A stretch of 64,000 bases of DNA from Parapedobacter indicus (GTDB lineage: Bacteria; Bacteroidota; Bacteroidia; Sphingobacteriales; Sphingobacteriaceae): positions 284,392-348,391 of the forward strand of contig NZ_FOQO01000009.1 in the NCBI RefSeq assembly GCF_900113765.1, written 5' to 3'. Below, piece after piece: positions 1-9,141 of the stretch; position 1 is the stretch's first letter; every line of letters starts with the position of its first letter. A program made the translations under genes and the position numbers. The notes beneath the pieces are model-generated. The model was not told the DNA's origin. It searched no databases and saw only the letters and a list, made by a program, of their open reading frames with translations.

Positions 1-1
1 C

Positions 2-838
2 GTCGCCATACGTTGGAGAAGCCTGAGCATCGCGCATCGCATTGAAATGGATGTAAAAGAAACGTTCAGTTGGAATACCGTGGACAGCCGTAGATTACGA
101 GGCGGACCGGATATGCGATACACAGCAAACTTCGAAACCAATGTAAGTGTGAACTCCGATCGCGCGAAAAGAGTCGTCTACAAATTGATTTACGATGGCC
201 GGCATTACCTTGCCGAAGAGATAGGTTATAATCAAATACACCCTAGCTTAATCTTTCGCATCGGAAATCACATCCGCCTAACCGGGCAGTTTGACTATGC
301 CTGGAACGATGACAACCTGCAATATGTAAGCAGCATCCCAGTAAGCGGCTCGCCGGATGATAAAACGGAATATGTAATGGGCCGGATGCAACAGAAAACG
401 TATGGCGTAACGCTGAACATGCAGGTCAATCTTACCCCTGATATTTCCATCCAATATTACGGATCCCCCTTCACATCGGTGGCAAAATACGACCAATTCA
501 AACTGGCAGCGGATACGCGGTCACATACGTATTCCGATCGGTTCCATCCGATTGAGGATCATGAAATCAGCCTCGTCAACGACTACTATTTCTTCAACAC
601 GGGCAATGGTCAGCTGTCATTTAAAAACCCCAACTTCAGTTTCAATGAATTGCGATCCAACCTGGTTGCCCGTTGGGAATACCTTCCCGGTTCGACGCTC
701 TATCTCGTTTGGCAGCATAACCGATCCTATCAGGACCCCATATACCAGCCGGGATGGGATGGCAACCTCGATCGGATGTTTGGTTTGCCCGCCACGAATG
801 CCCTCATGGTGAAAATTAACTATTGGTTCGGTCGCTGA
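2..838 (+). CDS. DUF5916 family outer-membrane protein, C-terminal part (5' end outside window)
   Basis: The frame is open from base 2 with no start codon in the window, so the gene begins upstream; 278 residues plus the stop are visible. Alternating hydrophobic and aromatic strands and the late motif LVARWEYLPGSTLYLVW (about residues 227-243 of the visible part) are typical of the C-terminal beta-barrel of DUF5916 proteins, which carry a CBM9-like domain at the N terminus. The chain ends in an aromatic strand (INYWFGR) suited to outer-membrane insertion. The family is widespread in Bacteroidota and has no settled function. It is convergent with the UbiD gene, with only 12 bases between the stop codons. 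Family call from motif recognition; function unknown. Confidence 0.75.
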   Translation, partial: VAIRWRSLSIAHRIEMDVKETFSWNTVDSRRLRGGPDMRYTANFETNVSVNSDRAKRVVYKLIYDGRHYLAEEIGYNQIHPSLIFRIGNHIRLTGQFDYAWNDDNLQYVSSIPVSGSPDDKTEYVMGRMQQKTYGVTLNMQVNLTPDISIQYYGSPFTSVAKYDQFKLAADTRSHTYSDRFHPIEDHEISLVNDYYFFNTGNGQLSFKNPNFSFNELRSNLVARWEYLPGSTLYLVWQHNRSYQDPIYQPGWDGNLDRMFGLPATNALMVKINYWFGR

Positions 839-850
839 GGTAACAACTTT

Positions 851-2689
851 TTAAATAATCCCATACAACGGTCCACCGGATGCGCCCAGTGCATCCACCC
901 GTTTTTCCACCTGGGGATCTTTGATCAGTTCGGGTGCATGATGAGGCTTTTTGCGGGCATCGATAATCAGCGGTCCCCGGCACCCCCAATGTTTGTGTTG
1001 AATAAAGCTTGCTACGCCATGGATATCATGCGCAGGGTTGCTTCGGGTAAAGGCAATCCAAACCAGATTATTCACATTGGCAGCCGTAAACGCGGCATCG
1101 TCACAAAGCACCATCAAAGCAAGTCCCGATAAATCCCGATCCGCGATCTCCCGGCACCAGGTTTCAATCCGATCGGCTTCGGTCCCCTCGTCGGTATAAG
1201 GAAGAGCTTCCACGGCTAAGATACCCGGCACGGCGAGCTTAGCAGTAGCAAACGGCCGGGGCAGTTCGAGCCCTCCCGGTAACTCGCCCCACAGCGTGCG
1301 CTTTACCCCGCCCGCAGCTGCGAAAACGACCTTGGAACCGGCATTCAGCCCATCTCCCGAATAATCCAGCGTATCGATGGTAGTCCGGGTATGGAAATGC
1401 AGGTCGCGCTCAAAATCCATCCGCTCCAGCATATGCTTTAGGAATCCCGGAATGTCGTGTATATCAAGCTGCGGATTGTCTTCGTATGCCGCAATAAAAA
1501 GGTATTTGGCCAGGCTCAATTGATTTTTGCCCAATATCTGATTGGCAATCGTGAGGATTTCCTGTGGCCTCTCGGATTTAAGGTAAGGCGTATATCGCTC
1601 GCTACCGATCGCAAAAAGCAGCGGATGTACACCTGCGGCGTCCACGGCGTGGACAGCATGGAGCCCGTTTATTTCCTGCGGTATGGCCGAGCCGGTGATC
1701 TCATGGATCAGGGCACCGAAACTGGTATCCTCCTGCGGCGGGCGCCCCACGACAGTGAACGACCAGATTGGGTTGCGGCGGTGGTACACCTTGTGCACAC
1801 GCATCAGCGGAAACGGATGGGTCAAACTGTAGTACCCCAGGTGATCTCCAAACGGACCTTCAGGCTTATTTTCCTGCGGATAAACCATTCCCGTGATGAC
1901 AAAATCAGCATCCGCGGAAATACAAAAACCTTCCTCGTCGTAAAAATACCGGAACCGCCTGTTGCCCAAAGCTCCCGCAAACGTCAATTCGGATAGTCCT
2001 TCAGGCAGCGGCATCACCGCCGACAACGCATGCGCCGGAGGCCCGCCTACGAAAATGCTCACCTTTAAGGGCTGCCCCAATGCATTGGCTTTCGTTTGGT
2101 GCACCCCGATACCCCGATGGAGCTGGTAGTGGAGACCGATTTCGCTGTCTGTCACGTAATCATTTCCCGCCAACTGGATACGGTACATTCCCAGATTGGC
2201 ATGCAGGGCACCGGGTTGGGTTACATCCTCGGTATATACCTGCGGCATAGTCACAAACGGACCACCGTCCATCGGCCAGTTAACAATCTGCGGCAACTCA
2301 CTGATGCAGGTAGTACCGTGGAGGATAGGCGCTCCGCTTTTTTTCTTCCACGGAAGTGCTGAGAGTGCCGTAGATGCCACGCGGGTATAGCGCAATGGCT
2401 TTTTCAGCGCCTGCATGGGATCGGACTTAACATCCACCAGCACCTTGATTTTGTCGAGCGTGTCCCGGAACATAAACCGCGAACGCTCCAACGTGCCAAA
2501 TAGGTTGGAAACCGCAGGAAACGGACTGCCCTTAACATTTTCAAACAATAGCGCAGGCCCCTGTGCATCATACACGCGCATGTGGATGGCAGCCATTTCC
2601 AGATATGGGTCTACCTCCTGCCGGATACGGATCAAATGTTTATGACGCTCCAGGTCGTTAATGCATTCGGCAAGGCTCTTGTATCCCAT
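851..2689 (-). CDS. UbiD family decarboxylase (prenylated-FMN dependent)
   Basis: A 612-residue protein of the UbiD family, enzymes that reversibly (de)carboxylate aromatic or alpha,beta-unsaturated acids using prenylated FMN made by UbiX. The family signature is clear: E277-GPFGD282-HLGYYS around the catalytic acids, with other conserved blocks such as NLGMYR (165-170) and FVGGPPAH (213-220). The length fits the long Bacteroidota form, often named menaquinone-biosynthesis decarboxylase. That name is not proven, since most Bacteroidota make menaquinone by the Men route, so the substrate is open. No ubiX is in the window. The ATG start lies 19 bases downstream of a good promoter box. Family certain, substrate unknown. 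Confidence 0.9.
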   Translation of the reverse strand: MGYKSLAECINDLERHKHLIRIRQEVDPYLEMAAIHMRVYDAQGPALLFENVKGSPFPAVSNLFGTLERSRFMFRDTLDKIKVLVDVKSDPMQALKKPLRYTRVASTALSALPWKKKSGAPILHGTTCISELPQIVNWPMDGGPFVTMPQVYTEDVTQPGALHANLGMYRIQLAGNDYVTDSEIGLHYQLHRGIGVHQTKANALGQPLKVSIFVGGPPAHALSAVMPLPEGLSELTFAGALGNRRFRYFYDEEGFCISADADFVITGMVYPQENKPEGPFGDHLGYYSLTHPFPLMRVHKVYHRRNPIWSFTVVGRPPQEDTSFGALIHEITGSAIPQEINGLHAVHAVDAAGVHPLLFAIGSERYTPYLKSERPQEILTIANQILGKNQLSLAKYLFIAAYEDNPQLDIHDIPGFLKHMLERMDFERDLHFHTRTTIDTLDYSGDGLNAGSKVVFAAAGGVKRTLWGELPGGLELPRPFATAKLAVPGILAVEALPYTDEGTEADRIETWCREIADRDLSGLALMVLCDDAAFTAANVNNLVWIAFTRSNPAHDIHGVASFIQHKHWGCRGPLIIDARKKPHHAPELIKDPQVEKRVDALGASGGPLYGII

Positions 2690-2708
2690 ATTGTTTGGTA
2701 TTATTGGA

Positions 2709-2738
2709 CAAAGATAACCGATCGATGTACTTAATCAA
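2709..2738 (-). promoter_or_regulatory. Bacteroidota-type promoter of the UbiD gene
   Basis: On the minus strand TTG, 19 bases, then TATCTTTG (2716-2709). This matches the Bacteroidota primary-sigma pattern (TTTG / TAnnTTTG). The UbiD ATG follows after 19 bases. Confidence 0.6.
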
Positions 2739-2789
2739 TCCAATTTCTTAAATTCGCCACGGAAACACGAAAAGAGAAGATAGATACCG

Positions 2790-5700
2790 ATGCAACTCAC
2801 CAAGCTTGAGATAAAGGGTTTCAAAAGTTTCGGCGATAAAATAACCATCCACTTCAACGAAGGGATCACTGCCATCGTGGGTCCAAATGGATGCGGCAAG
2901 TCCAATGTGGTGGATGCAATCCGGTGGGTACTGGGCGAACAGAGCACCCGCATGCTGCGTTCGGAAAAGATGGAAAACATCATCTTTAACGGCAGCAAAA
3001 ACCGCAAAGCTGCCAATCTTGCTGAAGTATCGCTCTCATTCGACAATACGAAGAACATTCTGCCGACGGAGTTTTCGCAGGTAACCATCACACGTAAACT
3101 CTACCGAAACGGCGAAAGCGAATACCGGCTCAATGACGTTAAATGCCGTCTCAAAGACATTACCGATCTCTTTCTGGATACCGGTATCGGAGCCGATACC
3201 TACTCCATCATTGAACTTAAAATGATCGACGAGATCATTAACAACAAGGAAAATTCACGCCGGAACCTGTTTGAGGAGGCTTCGGGAATTTCCAAATACA
3301 AAGTCCGGAAGAAACAAACCCTCGGTAAACTGAAAGATACAGAAAGTGATCTGGAACGGGTAGACGACCTCTTGTTCGAAATTGAAAAAAACCTCAAAAC
3401 GCTGGAGAACCAAGCAAAAAAAACAGAACGATACTACCGCCTCAAAGAACAATATAAAACGCTGAGCATTTCGCTGGCTTCCTACCGTATCGCCCACTTC
3501 AGTGAATCGCTGGGCAAGATCGAAGAACAGGAATTGGCACAACGTACGGAACAGACCCGCATCAACACAGAAATTGCCACATTAGAGGCGCAACTCCAAC
3601 AATTAAAGCAGGAAAGCCTGGCCAAGGAGAAAAATCTGGCCACCCAACAGAAAGCAACCAACGAATATGTTGGAAAAATACGTGCATACGAAAGTGACAA
3701 AAAAGTTAAAAACGAGCAGCTTCGGAACCTGCAGGATAAAGAGGCCCGCCTGAGCAATGAGCTGAACCAAGATAAACAACAGCTCAATCACGCACTTTAT
3801 AACATTAAGCGGCTCAACGAAGAACACCTCGTGGAGCAGACCAAACTGGATGGCATCACCTCCTCCCTGCACCGGCAAAAGGCCGAGGTAGATGAACTCC
3901 GCGGTCAGCAGCAAACGGCCAAAAATAAACTGGACGCCACCGTGCGCCAACATAACGAGTTACAAAACGAGATTTACAAGCTCGAAAAGGAAATTGCCGT
4001 ATTGCGCATACAGCACGATGCGTTGGAGCAGGAGAGCGTCCGAAACATCACGGATGCCGAATCAAAGGCTTCAGAACTTGACCAATTCAATGTGTTGGTC
4101 GATCAATTAGAGGGGCAAACGGAAGCGATGCAATCGGAATACGACGCAACGATGCAATCGGAAAACGAACTCCAACAGCAAATCGCGGATACGGAAAACG
4201 CCATCCACTCCCTGAAAGACGAGCTTGTACGGGATAACCGGCAGCTCGATGCGAAGCAAAACGAATACAACCTGACGAAATCGCTGGTTGACAACCTCGA
4301 GGGCTTCCCGGAATCCATCCGCTTCCTCCGCAAAAACGCAGGATGGAAAAAGCAATATCCGTTGTTTTCGGACATCCTCTTTTGCCAGGAGGCATACCGT
4401 ATCGCCATCGAAAACTACCTCGAGCCTTACATGAACCATTATGTGGTGCAACGTCAGGAAGAAGCGGTACAGGCCATCCGGCTGCTGAGTGACGCAGCCC
4501 GCGGACGGGCCAATTTCTTCGTGCTTGATGCCCTTGGCGATATACCGGCCCCAAACACGGCCGCTGCGCCCGAAAACCAGCTGATTCCTGCATTGGATAT
4601 CATCAGCGTAGAAGAACAATACCTCCCCTTATGCCGCAGGCTGCTGCACAATGTGTTCCTACTCCAAACGGATGACGAGAAAGCGCTGGAAAGCAATTTA
4701 CCTGCCGAAGACGTCGTCATCTTGCACAAAAGCGGCAAATTCAATAAAAGCAAGGTGGGCATGGCTGGTGGATCCGTGGGTCTGTTTGAAGGAAAACGTA
4801 TCGGACGTGCGAAAAACCTAGAAAACCTGGCCAAGGAAATCAAATCGCTGGGCAATCAGATTGCCAGCCGCCAGCAAAAGCTGGATAATGATATCCAACG
4901 ATTGGGAAACCTGAAAGGAAGCTCACAAAAGGCCCGTATGGAAGAACTGGGTCAGCAACTCAACCGCCTCAACAACGAGCTGGTATCGGTAAAAACCAAG
5001 CAGGAACAATACCAGGCATTCATTGCAAACAGCCAGAACCGCAAGCAGGATATCGAGCAGAAAATGGCCAACATCCAGCACGAGTTGAAAGAGGCCGAAC
5101 CGCGGTTAGAGACATTGCAAGCCGACAAGGAAAAGCAAAGTACCGTATTGCAGGAGATGCAACGTGCATTTCAGGACCTTTCCGAAGTCCTTACCGAAAA
5201 GTCATCTGCCTACAACCAGGAGAACATCCGTTTTCATCAGCAACAGAACAAGGTATCGGGTATCGACAAGGACCTTGAATACCGGGAAAGCTTGCGGGAT
5301 ACGTACGAAACCCGGATAAAAAAAAATACAGCAGAATACGAACAGGTGCAGGCAGGTATCAAAGATACGCTTCAGCATGTCGATGATTCGGATGAGGATC
5401 TGATTGCCATGTACGCACAGAAAGAGGCTTATGAAAAAGGTCTGCAGGACGTCGAAGAAGACTACTATGCTTCCCGGGGCAAAATCAATGAAACCGAGGA
5501 GCAGGTTACCCGGTTACGACGCCAGAAAGAACAGGTTGGCTTTTTATTCGATGAACTGCGGGATAAAAAGACTAACCTGAAACTCGATTTAAATGCATTG
5601 AAGGAACGACTGTCGGTCGAATTTTCCATTGACATTACTGAATTGATGGCCAATCATGCGGACGAAAGCGGTGCCGATCTACCAGAGGCCGAAGATGATG

Positions 5701-6356
5701 AGGAAACGCTTCGGTTTAAAACTGAAAAACTCCGAAAACAACTGGATGAATTCGGCACCATCAATCCGATGGCAATGGAAGCTTACCAAGAGATGAACGA
5801 ACGTTATGCCTTTATTATCAAGGAAAAACAGGATCTATTGGATGCCAAAAATTCATTATTGGAAACCATACAGGAAATCGATGATACCGCACGGGAAAAG
5901 TTCATGGAGGCATTTACCAAGGTACGCGAAAATTTCATCAATGTATTCCGCTCGTTGTTCAATGAAGAAGACACATGTGATCTGATCCTCACCATTCCCG
6001 AAAGCCCGCTGGAATCCGACATCGACATCATGGCCCGCCCCAAGGGCAAACGACCGCTTTCCATTAATCAGCTTTCGGGGGGCGAAAAAACGCTGACATC
6101 TACTGCGCTCCTCTTTTCACTATACCTGCTCAAGCCGGCACCCTTCTGTATTTTTGACGAAGTGGATGCACCGCTGGACGATACCAACATCGATAAATTC
6201 AATAACATTATCCGGAAATTCTCGAATCAATCCCAATTCATCATCGTATCGCATAATAAGCGCACCATTGCCAGTACAGACATTATCTACGGCGTTACCA
6301 TGGTTGAGCAGGGCGTATCACGTGTGGTAGCCGTAGATATGCGGGAAGTTGCATAG
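2790..6356 (+). CDS. smc: Chromosome segregation protein SMC
   Basis: Full-length 1188-residue SMC ATPase, the core of bacterial condensin, which organises and segregates the chromosome. Walker A is GPNGCGKS (31-38). Two long coiled coils rich in E, K, Q and R (about 170-500 and 680-1030) flank a hinge (about 515-650). The ABC signature LSGGEKT is near 1094 and Walker B CIFDEVDAPLDD near 1121-1132. Head, arm and hinge order is complete and the length is normal. ScpA and ScpB are not in the window. No TAnnTTTG box lies immediately upstream. It is convergent with the AraC gene, with 26 bases between the stops. Family certain. Confidence 0.97.
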   Translation: MQLTKLEIKGFKSFGDKITIHFNEGITAIVGPNGCGKSNVVDAIRWVLGEQSTRMLRSEKMENIIFNGSKNRKAANLAEVSLSFDNTKNILPTEFSQVTITRKLYRNGESEYRLNDVKCRLKDITDLFLDTGIGADTYSIIELKMIDEIINNKENSRRNLFEEASGISKYKVRKKQTLGKLKDTESDLERVDDLLFEIEKNLKTLENQAKKTERYYRLKEQYKTLSISLASYRIAHFSESLGKIEEQELAQRTEQTRINTEIATLEAQLQQLKQESLAKEKNLATQQKATNEYVGKIRAYESDKKVKNEQLRNLQDKEARLSNELNQDKQQLNHALYNIKRLNEEHLVEQTKLDGITSSLHRQKAEVDELRGQQQTAKNKLDATVRQHNELQNEIYKLEKEIAVLRIQHDALEQESVRNITDAESKASELDQFNVLVDQLEGQTEAMQSEYDATMQSENELQQQIADTENAIHSLKDELVRDNRQLDAKQNEYNLTKSLVDNLEGFPESIRFLRKNAGWKKQYPLFSDILFCQEAYRIAIENYLEPYMNHYVVQRQEEAVQAIRLLSDAARGRANFFVLDALGDIPAPNTAAAPENQLIPALDIISVEEQYLPLCRRLLHNVFLLQTDDEKALESNLPAEDVVILHKSGKFNKSKVGMAGGSVGLFEGKRIGRAKNLENLAKEIKSLGNQIASRQQKLDNDIQRLGNLKGSSQKARMEELGQQLNRLNNELVSVKTKQEQYQAFIANSQNRKQDIEQKMANIQHELKEAEPRLETLQADKEKQSTVLQEMQRAFQDLSEVLTEKSSAYNQENIRFHQQQNKVSGIDKDLEYRESLRDTYETRIKKNTAEYEQVQAGIKDTLQHVDDSDEDLIAMYAQKEAYEKGLQDVEEDYYASRGKINETEEQVTRLRRQKEQVGFLFDELRDKKTNLKLDLNALKERLSVEFSIDITELMANHADESGADLPEAEDDEETLRFKTEKLRKQLDEFGTINPMAMEAYQEMNERYAFIIKEKQDLLDAKNSLLETIQEIDDTAREKFMEAFTKVRENFINVFRSLFNEEDTCDLILTIPESPLESDIDIMARPKGKRPLSINQLSGGEKTLTSTALLFSLYLLKPAPFCIFDEVDAPLDDTNIDKFNNIIRKFSNQSQFIIVSHNKRTIASTDIIYGVTMVEQGVSRVVAVDMREVA

Positions 6357-6382
6357 TTTACCACAGGCATGTAGGCTGTCTA

Positions 6383-7345
6383 TCAATTATACCGGTTAGC
6401 GTAATCAATCGGTGATAATCCGGCAATCCGTTTGAAAATATCTCTGAATGCCTTCGGATCGGTATAACCGACATCATACATGACTTCGGAAACCGTCTTC
6501 CGTCCGGTTTCCAATTGCTTTTTGGCTGCTTCTATTTTGACACGCTGGATGTATTCGATAACGGTATTGGCCGTTACCTTCTTAAACCGCCGTTCGAAGG
6601 TACGCCGCCCGATACCGAATTTATCGGCCAGCATATCAACCGTAAGCCGATTGGCGTAGTTTTGTTCGATGTATTCCTGAATCGCCAATATCAAATCATC
6701 ACCATGATCTTTCTGACCCCTGAACACGCTGAATGGCAGCTGACTGTTTTTCTCGATGTCCAACAGGAAGAACTTGGAGGCGATGATCGCCATCTCGCGT
6801 GTGGTGTATTTCTCAACCAGATATAGGAGCAGATTCCAATACGTACTGGCTCCGCCGCTCGAATACAAACCTTTCTGATGCGTGATGACCCGGTCATCTG
6901 CCAGCTGCACCTCCGGAAAGCGTGCCCTGAATTCATTGGCAAACAACCAATGGGTTGAACACGATTTCCCATCCAATAATCCGGTAGAGGCCAGCAAAAA
7001 AGCACCAACGCATAAACTCGCTACTTCAGCTCCGCGTTGGTATTGTTCGACGATCCAGGGATAAAAGGCCTCATTGCGGCTGATCGCTTCGCCGATGTCC
7101 CCGCTGATCGCGGGAATGATAATCAGGTCGGTCTTTTCCGCTTCTGCCAATACCCGATCGGTATGGATGGAAACCAATCCCTCATTTAGCCGCACCTCTT
7201 GGGTGAGCCCTATCGTTTGGATGTCAAAAAAAGGCCGATGTCCCGCACTTTTGAAAAATCCGTTTACGGCAGTGAACATATAACGTGGATCTACAACCGC
7301 CGCTGGCACCGCAGTTTCCGGAACGAGTATACTTACTTTCTTCAT
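6383..7345 (-). CDS. AraC family regulator with DJ-1/PfpI N-terminal domain (GlxA/FtrA type)
   Basis: A 320-residue two-domain regulator. Residues 1-190 form a glutamine-amidotransferase-like DJ-1/PfpI fold with a cysteine at the nucleophile-elbow position (ASLCVGAF, C112). Residues about 216-320 are a double helix-turn-helix AraC domain, including VSEVMYDVGYTDPKAFRDIF. Relatives such as GlxA, FtrA and CdhR respond to small nitrogen or sugar metabolites, with the DJ-1 part as a sensor rather than an enzyme. The target is not evident: the neighbours are smc and an orphan gene. The ATG sits 4 bases after a TACTTTTG box, so the mRNA may be leaderless. Architecture certain, ligand unknown. Confidence 0.9.
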   Translation of the reverse strand: MKKVSILVPETAVPAAVVDPRYMFTAVNGFFKSAGHRPFFDIQTIGLTQEVRLNEGLVSIHTDRVLAEAEKTDLIIIPAISGDIGEAISRNEAFYPWIVEQYQRGAEVASLCVGAFLLASTGLLDGKSCSTHWLFANEFRARFPEVQLADDRVITHQKGLYSSGGASTYWNLLLYLVEKYTTREMAIIASKFFLLDIEKNSQLPFSVFRGQKDHGDDLILAIQEYIEQNYANRLTVDMLADKFGIGRRTFERRFKKVTANTVIEYIQRVKIEAAKKQLETGRKTVSEVMYDVGYTDPKAFRDIFKRIAGLSPIDYANRYN

Positions 7346-7349
7346 CTAA

Positions 7350-7380
7350 CAAAAGTAACCCAAAGCATTGTCGGAATCAA
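7350..7380 (-). promoter_or_regulatory. Promoter of the AraC-type regulator, very close to the start codon
   Basis: Minus strand: TTG, 20 bases, TACTTTTG (7357-7350), then 4 bases and the ATG at 7345. Both boxes fit the Bacteroidota consensus. With a -7 box this close, transcription would begin at or next to the start codon. Confidence 0.55.
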
Positions 7381-7413
7381 CCTGTTAGTTTGTCGTTTTC
7401 ACGCCTCACACCC

Positions 7414-7851
7414 TTATCGGTCTGTCAACCATGAATTGATTTTCGGTAGCCAGGTTTCAATTTTACGGCGGTAACGGGCCAACCAATCCCATAACCATCT
7501 ATTTGGGTCCTTGCCTTGCTCTCCGCAATCAAACACCTGGCAGGAATTAAGAAAACGATTATATAAACCAAAAAGAAAGACAATACGAAGCAACTTCCTA
7601 TATTTCAGTAAGAAATATTCAAAATATAGATGCCCCCATATCTCCACTGCAAACGAATCCCTCCCGATAACCAATCCGGTTCCATACAATGTTGAATAAT
7701 CTGCCTGTATGGAGTCAATTAATGAAGTTACCGTCTGTATGGGGTGAATAGCAACCGCATGTTTGAAAGCATTATCATTCTCGATATGTACCAATCCTTT
7801 ATTCAAATCCACGGTCAACCAGTAGCCTTCAACCTCGTATCTCTGCTTCAT
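7414..7851 (-). CDS. Hypothetical protein (145 aa, orphan)
   Basis: Not recognised. An uninterrupted 145-residue frame from ATG 7851; an in-frame TTG just before it is a less likely start. The protein has an N-terminal beta-rich stretch (residues 5-75), a hydrophobic aromatic segment around 80-105 (YFEYFLLKYRKLLRIVFLFG) and a Trp/Arg-rich C terminus. No signal peptide is clear. Its base composition is more AT-rich than its neighbours and it borders a 270-base AT-rich spacer, which would suit recent acquisition. No convincing promoter box was seen. It could be a rapidly evolving accessory gene. Confidence 0.5.
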   Translation of the reverse strand: MKQRYEVEGYWLTVDLNKGLVHIENDNAFKHAVAIHPIQTVTSLIDSIQADYSTLYGTGLVIGRDSFAVEIWGHLYFEYFLLKYRKLLRIVFLFGLYNRFLNSCQVFDCGEQGKDPNRWLWDWLARYRRKIETWLPKINSWLTDR

Positions 7852-8123
7852 CAAATAATGAATTTACAGTTTATATAATATATATTTTAATCTGATTACA
7901 AGGTAATTATAAATTTAATTTAACTTATAATTAACACAAATATAAACTCTTTTAAAGAACTGAAAAAATGTCAGCACACTAATTTTAAAATATTCATTAC
8001 AATTATTAACTTCGTATACAGTTTTTCAGAAACTCATTTCCAAATACCTGCGCCCATTCGCTTTTTGCGATCGAGCTAATGCAGAAGGTTCATTCGTATT
8101 GTTAACGTCAAAATTTATTCAAT
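7852..8123. other. AT-rich intergenic spacer upstream of bTHX
   Basis: About 270 bases, strongly AT-rich up to position 8030, separating the divergent orphan gene and bTHX. A TAACTTCG box (one mismatch to TAnnTTTG) near 8009-8016 could serve bTHX. I see no coding frame, tRNA or strong hairpin. Confidence 0.4.
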
Positions 8124-8249
8124 ATGGGAAAAGGAGATAAAAAAACCAAACGAGGAAAAATTGTAAAGGGTTCTTACGGCAAAAGAAGACAAACCGCTAA
8201 GAAACGGAAAAAGAAATCGGCGGCGGCTCGTGAGCGTACTTCGGAATAA
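8124..8249 (+). CDS. Small ribosomal subunit protein bTHX
   Basis: A 41-residue, extremely basic protein starting MGKGDKKTKRGKIVKG, with SYGKRRQTAKKRKKKS in the middle. This is the bTHX (30S ribosomal protein THX/Sra-like) pattern common in Bacteroidota: G-K-G-D-x-K-T-x-R-G-K followed by a GSYGKxR turn and a Lys/Arg tail. In Thermus this peptide lies in a cavity of the 30S head and stabilises it. The ATG at 8124 and TAA at 8247-8249 are clear. The gene stands alone, convergent with rlmB with three bases between the stops. Confidence 0.88.
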   Translation: MGKGDKKTKRGKIVKGSYGKRRQTAKKRKKKSAAARERTSE

Positions 8250-8252
8250 TTG

Positions 8253-9029
8253 CTAAATAACTAACCGTTGCCGTATGGCTTCATACAATACGACTCCTGC
8301 GGATACGGAAACGTTGAGCGAGGCGATCGATCCAGCCATAGGTATTTTTGCCAAGTGATCAGCGATACGGATCAGCTCGTCTGAAATGCCGTGTTCCTCA
8401 GAACCCAGCACAAACGCTGTTGGCGCCGTGTAATCCAACTGATAGATGTTGTCGGCTGTCTTTTCCGTACAGGCTATTAATTGAATTCCGGAGTCTTGCA
8501 ACAATCGAGCGGTCTTAGCTAGACTGTCTTCGCGGCAGACGTTGATTTTAAACAATGCCCCGGCTGATGTTTTTATGGCGTCAGGATTGATTTCGGCTGA
8601 CCCTTTTTTCGGCACAATCAGTGCATGTACACCTACGCACTCGGCGGTGCGTGCAATGGCGCCCAGGTTGCGTACATCCGTAACGCCGTCGAGGATGAGC
8701 AACAGAGGCACTTCTCCCCTTTCGTAGATAGCCGGCACCAAGTCTTCCGTCCGCTGATAGGTGATCGGCGAGATAACTGCGATGACCCCTTGATGGTTTT
8801 TGCGGGTCATGCGATTGAGCTTTTCGACAGGTACCTGCTGGTAACTGATACCGTGTTGCTTGAGCACCTGTTTCAGTTCGATAAACAATTGGCCACTGAG
8901 TCCGCGCTGAACGAAAATAGATTCAATTTCCTTCCCGCTGTCTATGGCTTCAATGACCGCACGGATACCATATACCTGCTGATTAGTCTCCCGTTTTTCA
9001 TGACCTCCGCGCCATTGCTGCTGTTGCAT
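8253..9029 (-). CDS. rlmB: 23S rRNA (guanosine-2'-O-)-methyltransferase RlmB (SpoU/TrmH family)
   Basis: A 258-residue SPOUT methyltransferase that 2'-O-methylates a guanosine of 23S rRNA (G2251 in E. coli). The N-terminal substrate-binding domain begins with VYGIRAVIEAI, typical of RlmB. The three SpoU motifs are present: VRNLGAIARTAE, FVLGSEEHGIS and IPMAGSIASLNVSVSAG, which build the trefoil-knot SAM site. I chose the ATG at 9029; an in-frame TTG at 9038 would add three residues. A TAACTTCG box about 18 bases upstream may be its promoter. It lies just downstream of the decayed adhesin locus, on the same strand. Confidence 0.92.
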   Translation of the reverse strand: MQQQQWRGGHEKRETNQQVYGIRAVIEAIDSGKEIESIFVQRGLSGQLFIELKQVLKQHGISYQQVPVEKLNRMTRKNHQGVIAVISPITYQRTEDLVPAIYERGEVPLLLILDGVTDVRNLGAIARTAECVGVHALIVPKKGSAEINPDAIKTSAGALFKINVCREDSLAKTARLLQDSGIQLIACTEKTADNIYQLDYTAPTAFVLGSEEHGISDELIRIADHLAKIPMAGSIASLNVSVSAGVVLYEAIRQRLVI

Positions 9030-9141
9030 ACTGTACAATTTTGGGCACGAAGTTAAACAATGTTAGGCCCAGTTGCAATTTATACCACAAATGCAGCTAT
9101 ACTACTTGCAGGATACAGGCACTTCATGCTGAGGTAGCCCG

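Noticed and set aside
1457..1996. Plus-strand 179-codon frame opposite the UbiD gene
   Set aside because: Antisense shadow of a conserved enzyme; translation resembles nothing.
4087..4619. Minus-strand frames of about 170 codons inside smc
   Set aside because: They lie fully within the SMC hinge coding region and have no recognisable product.
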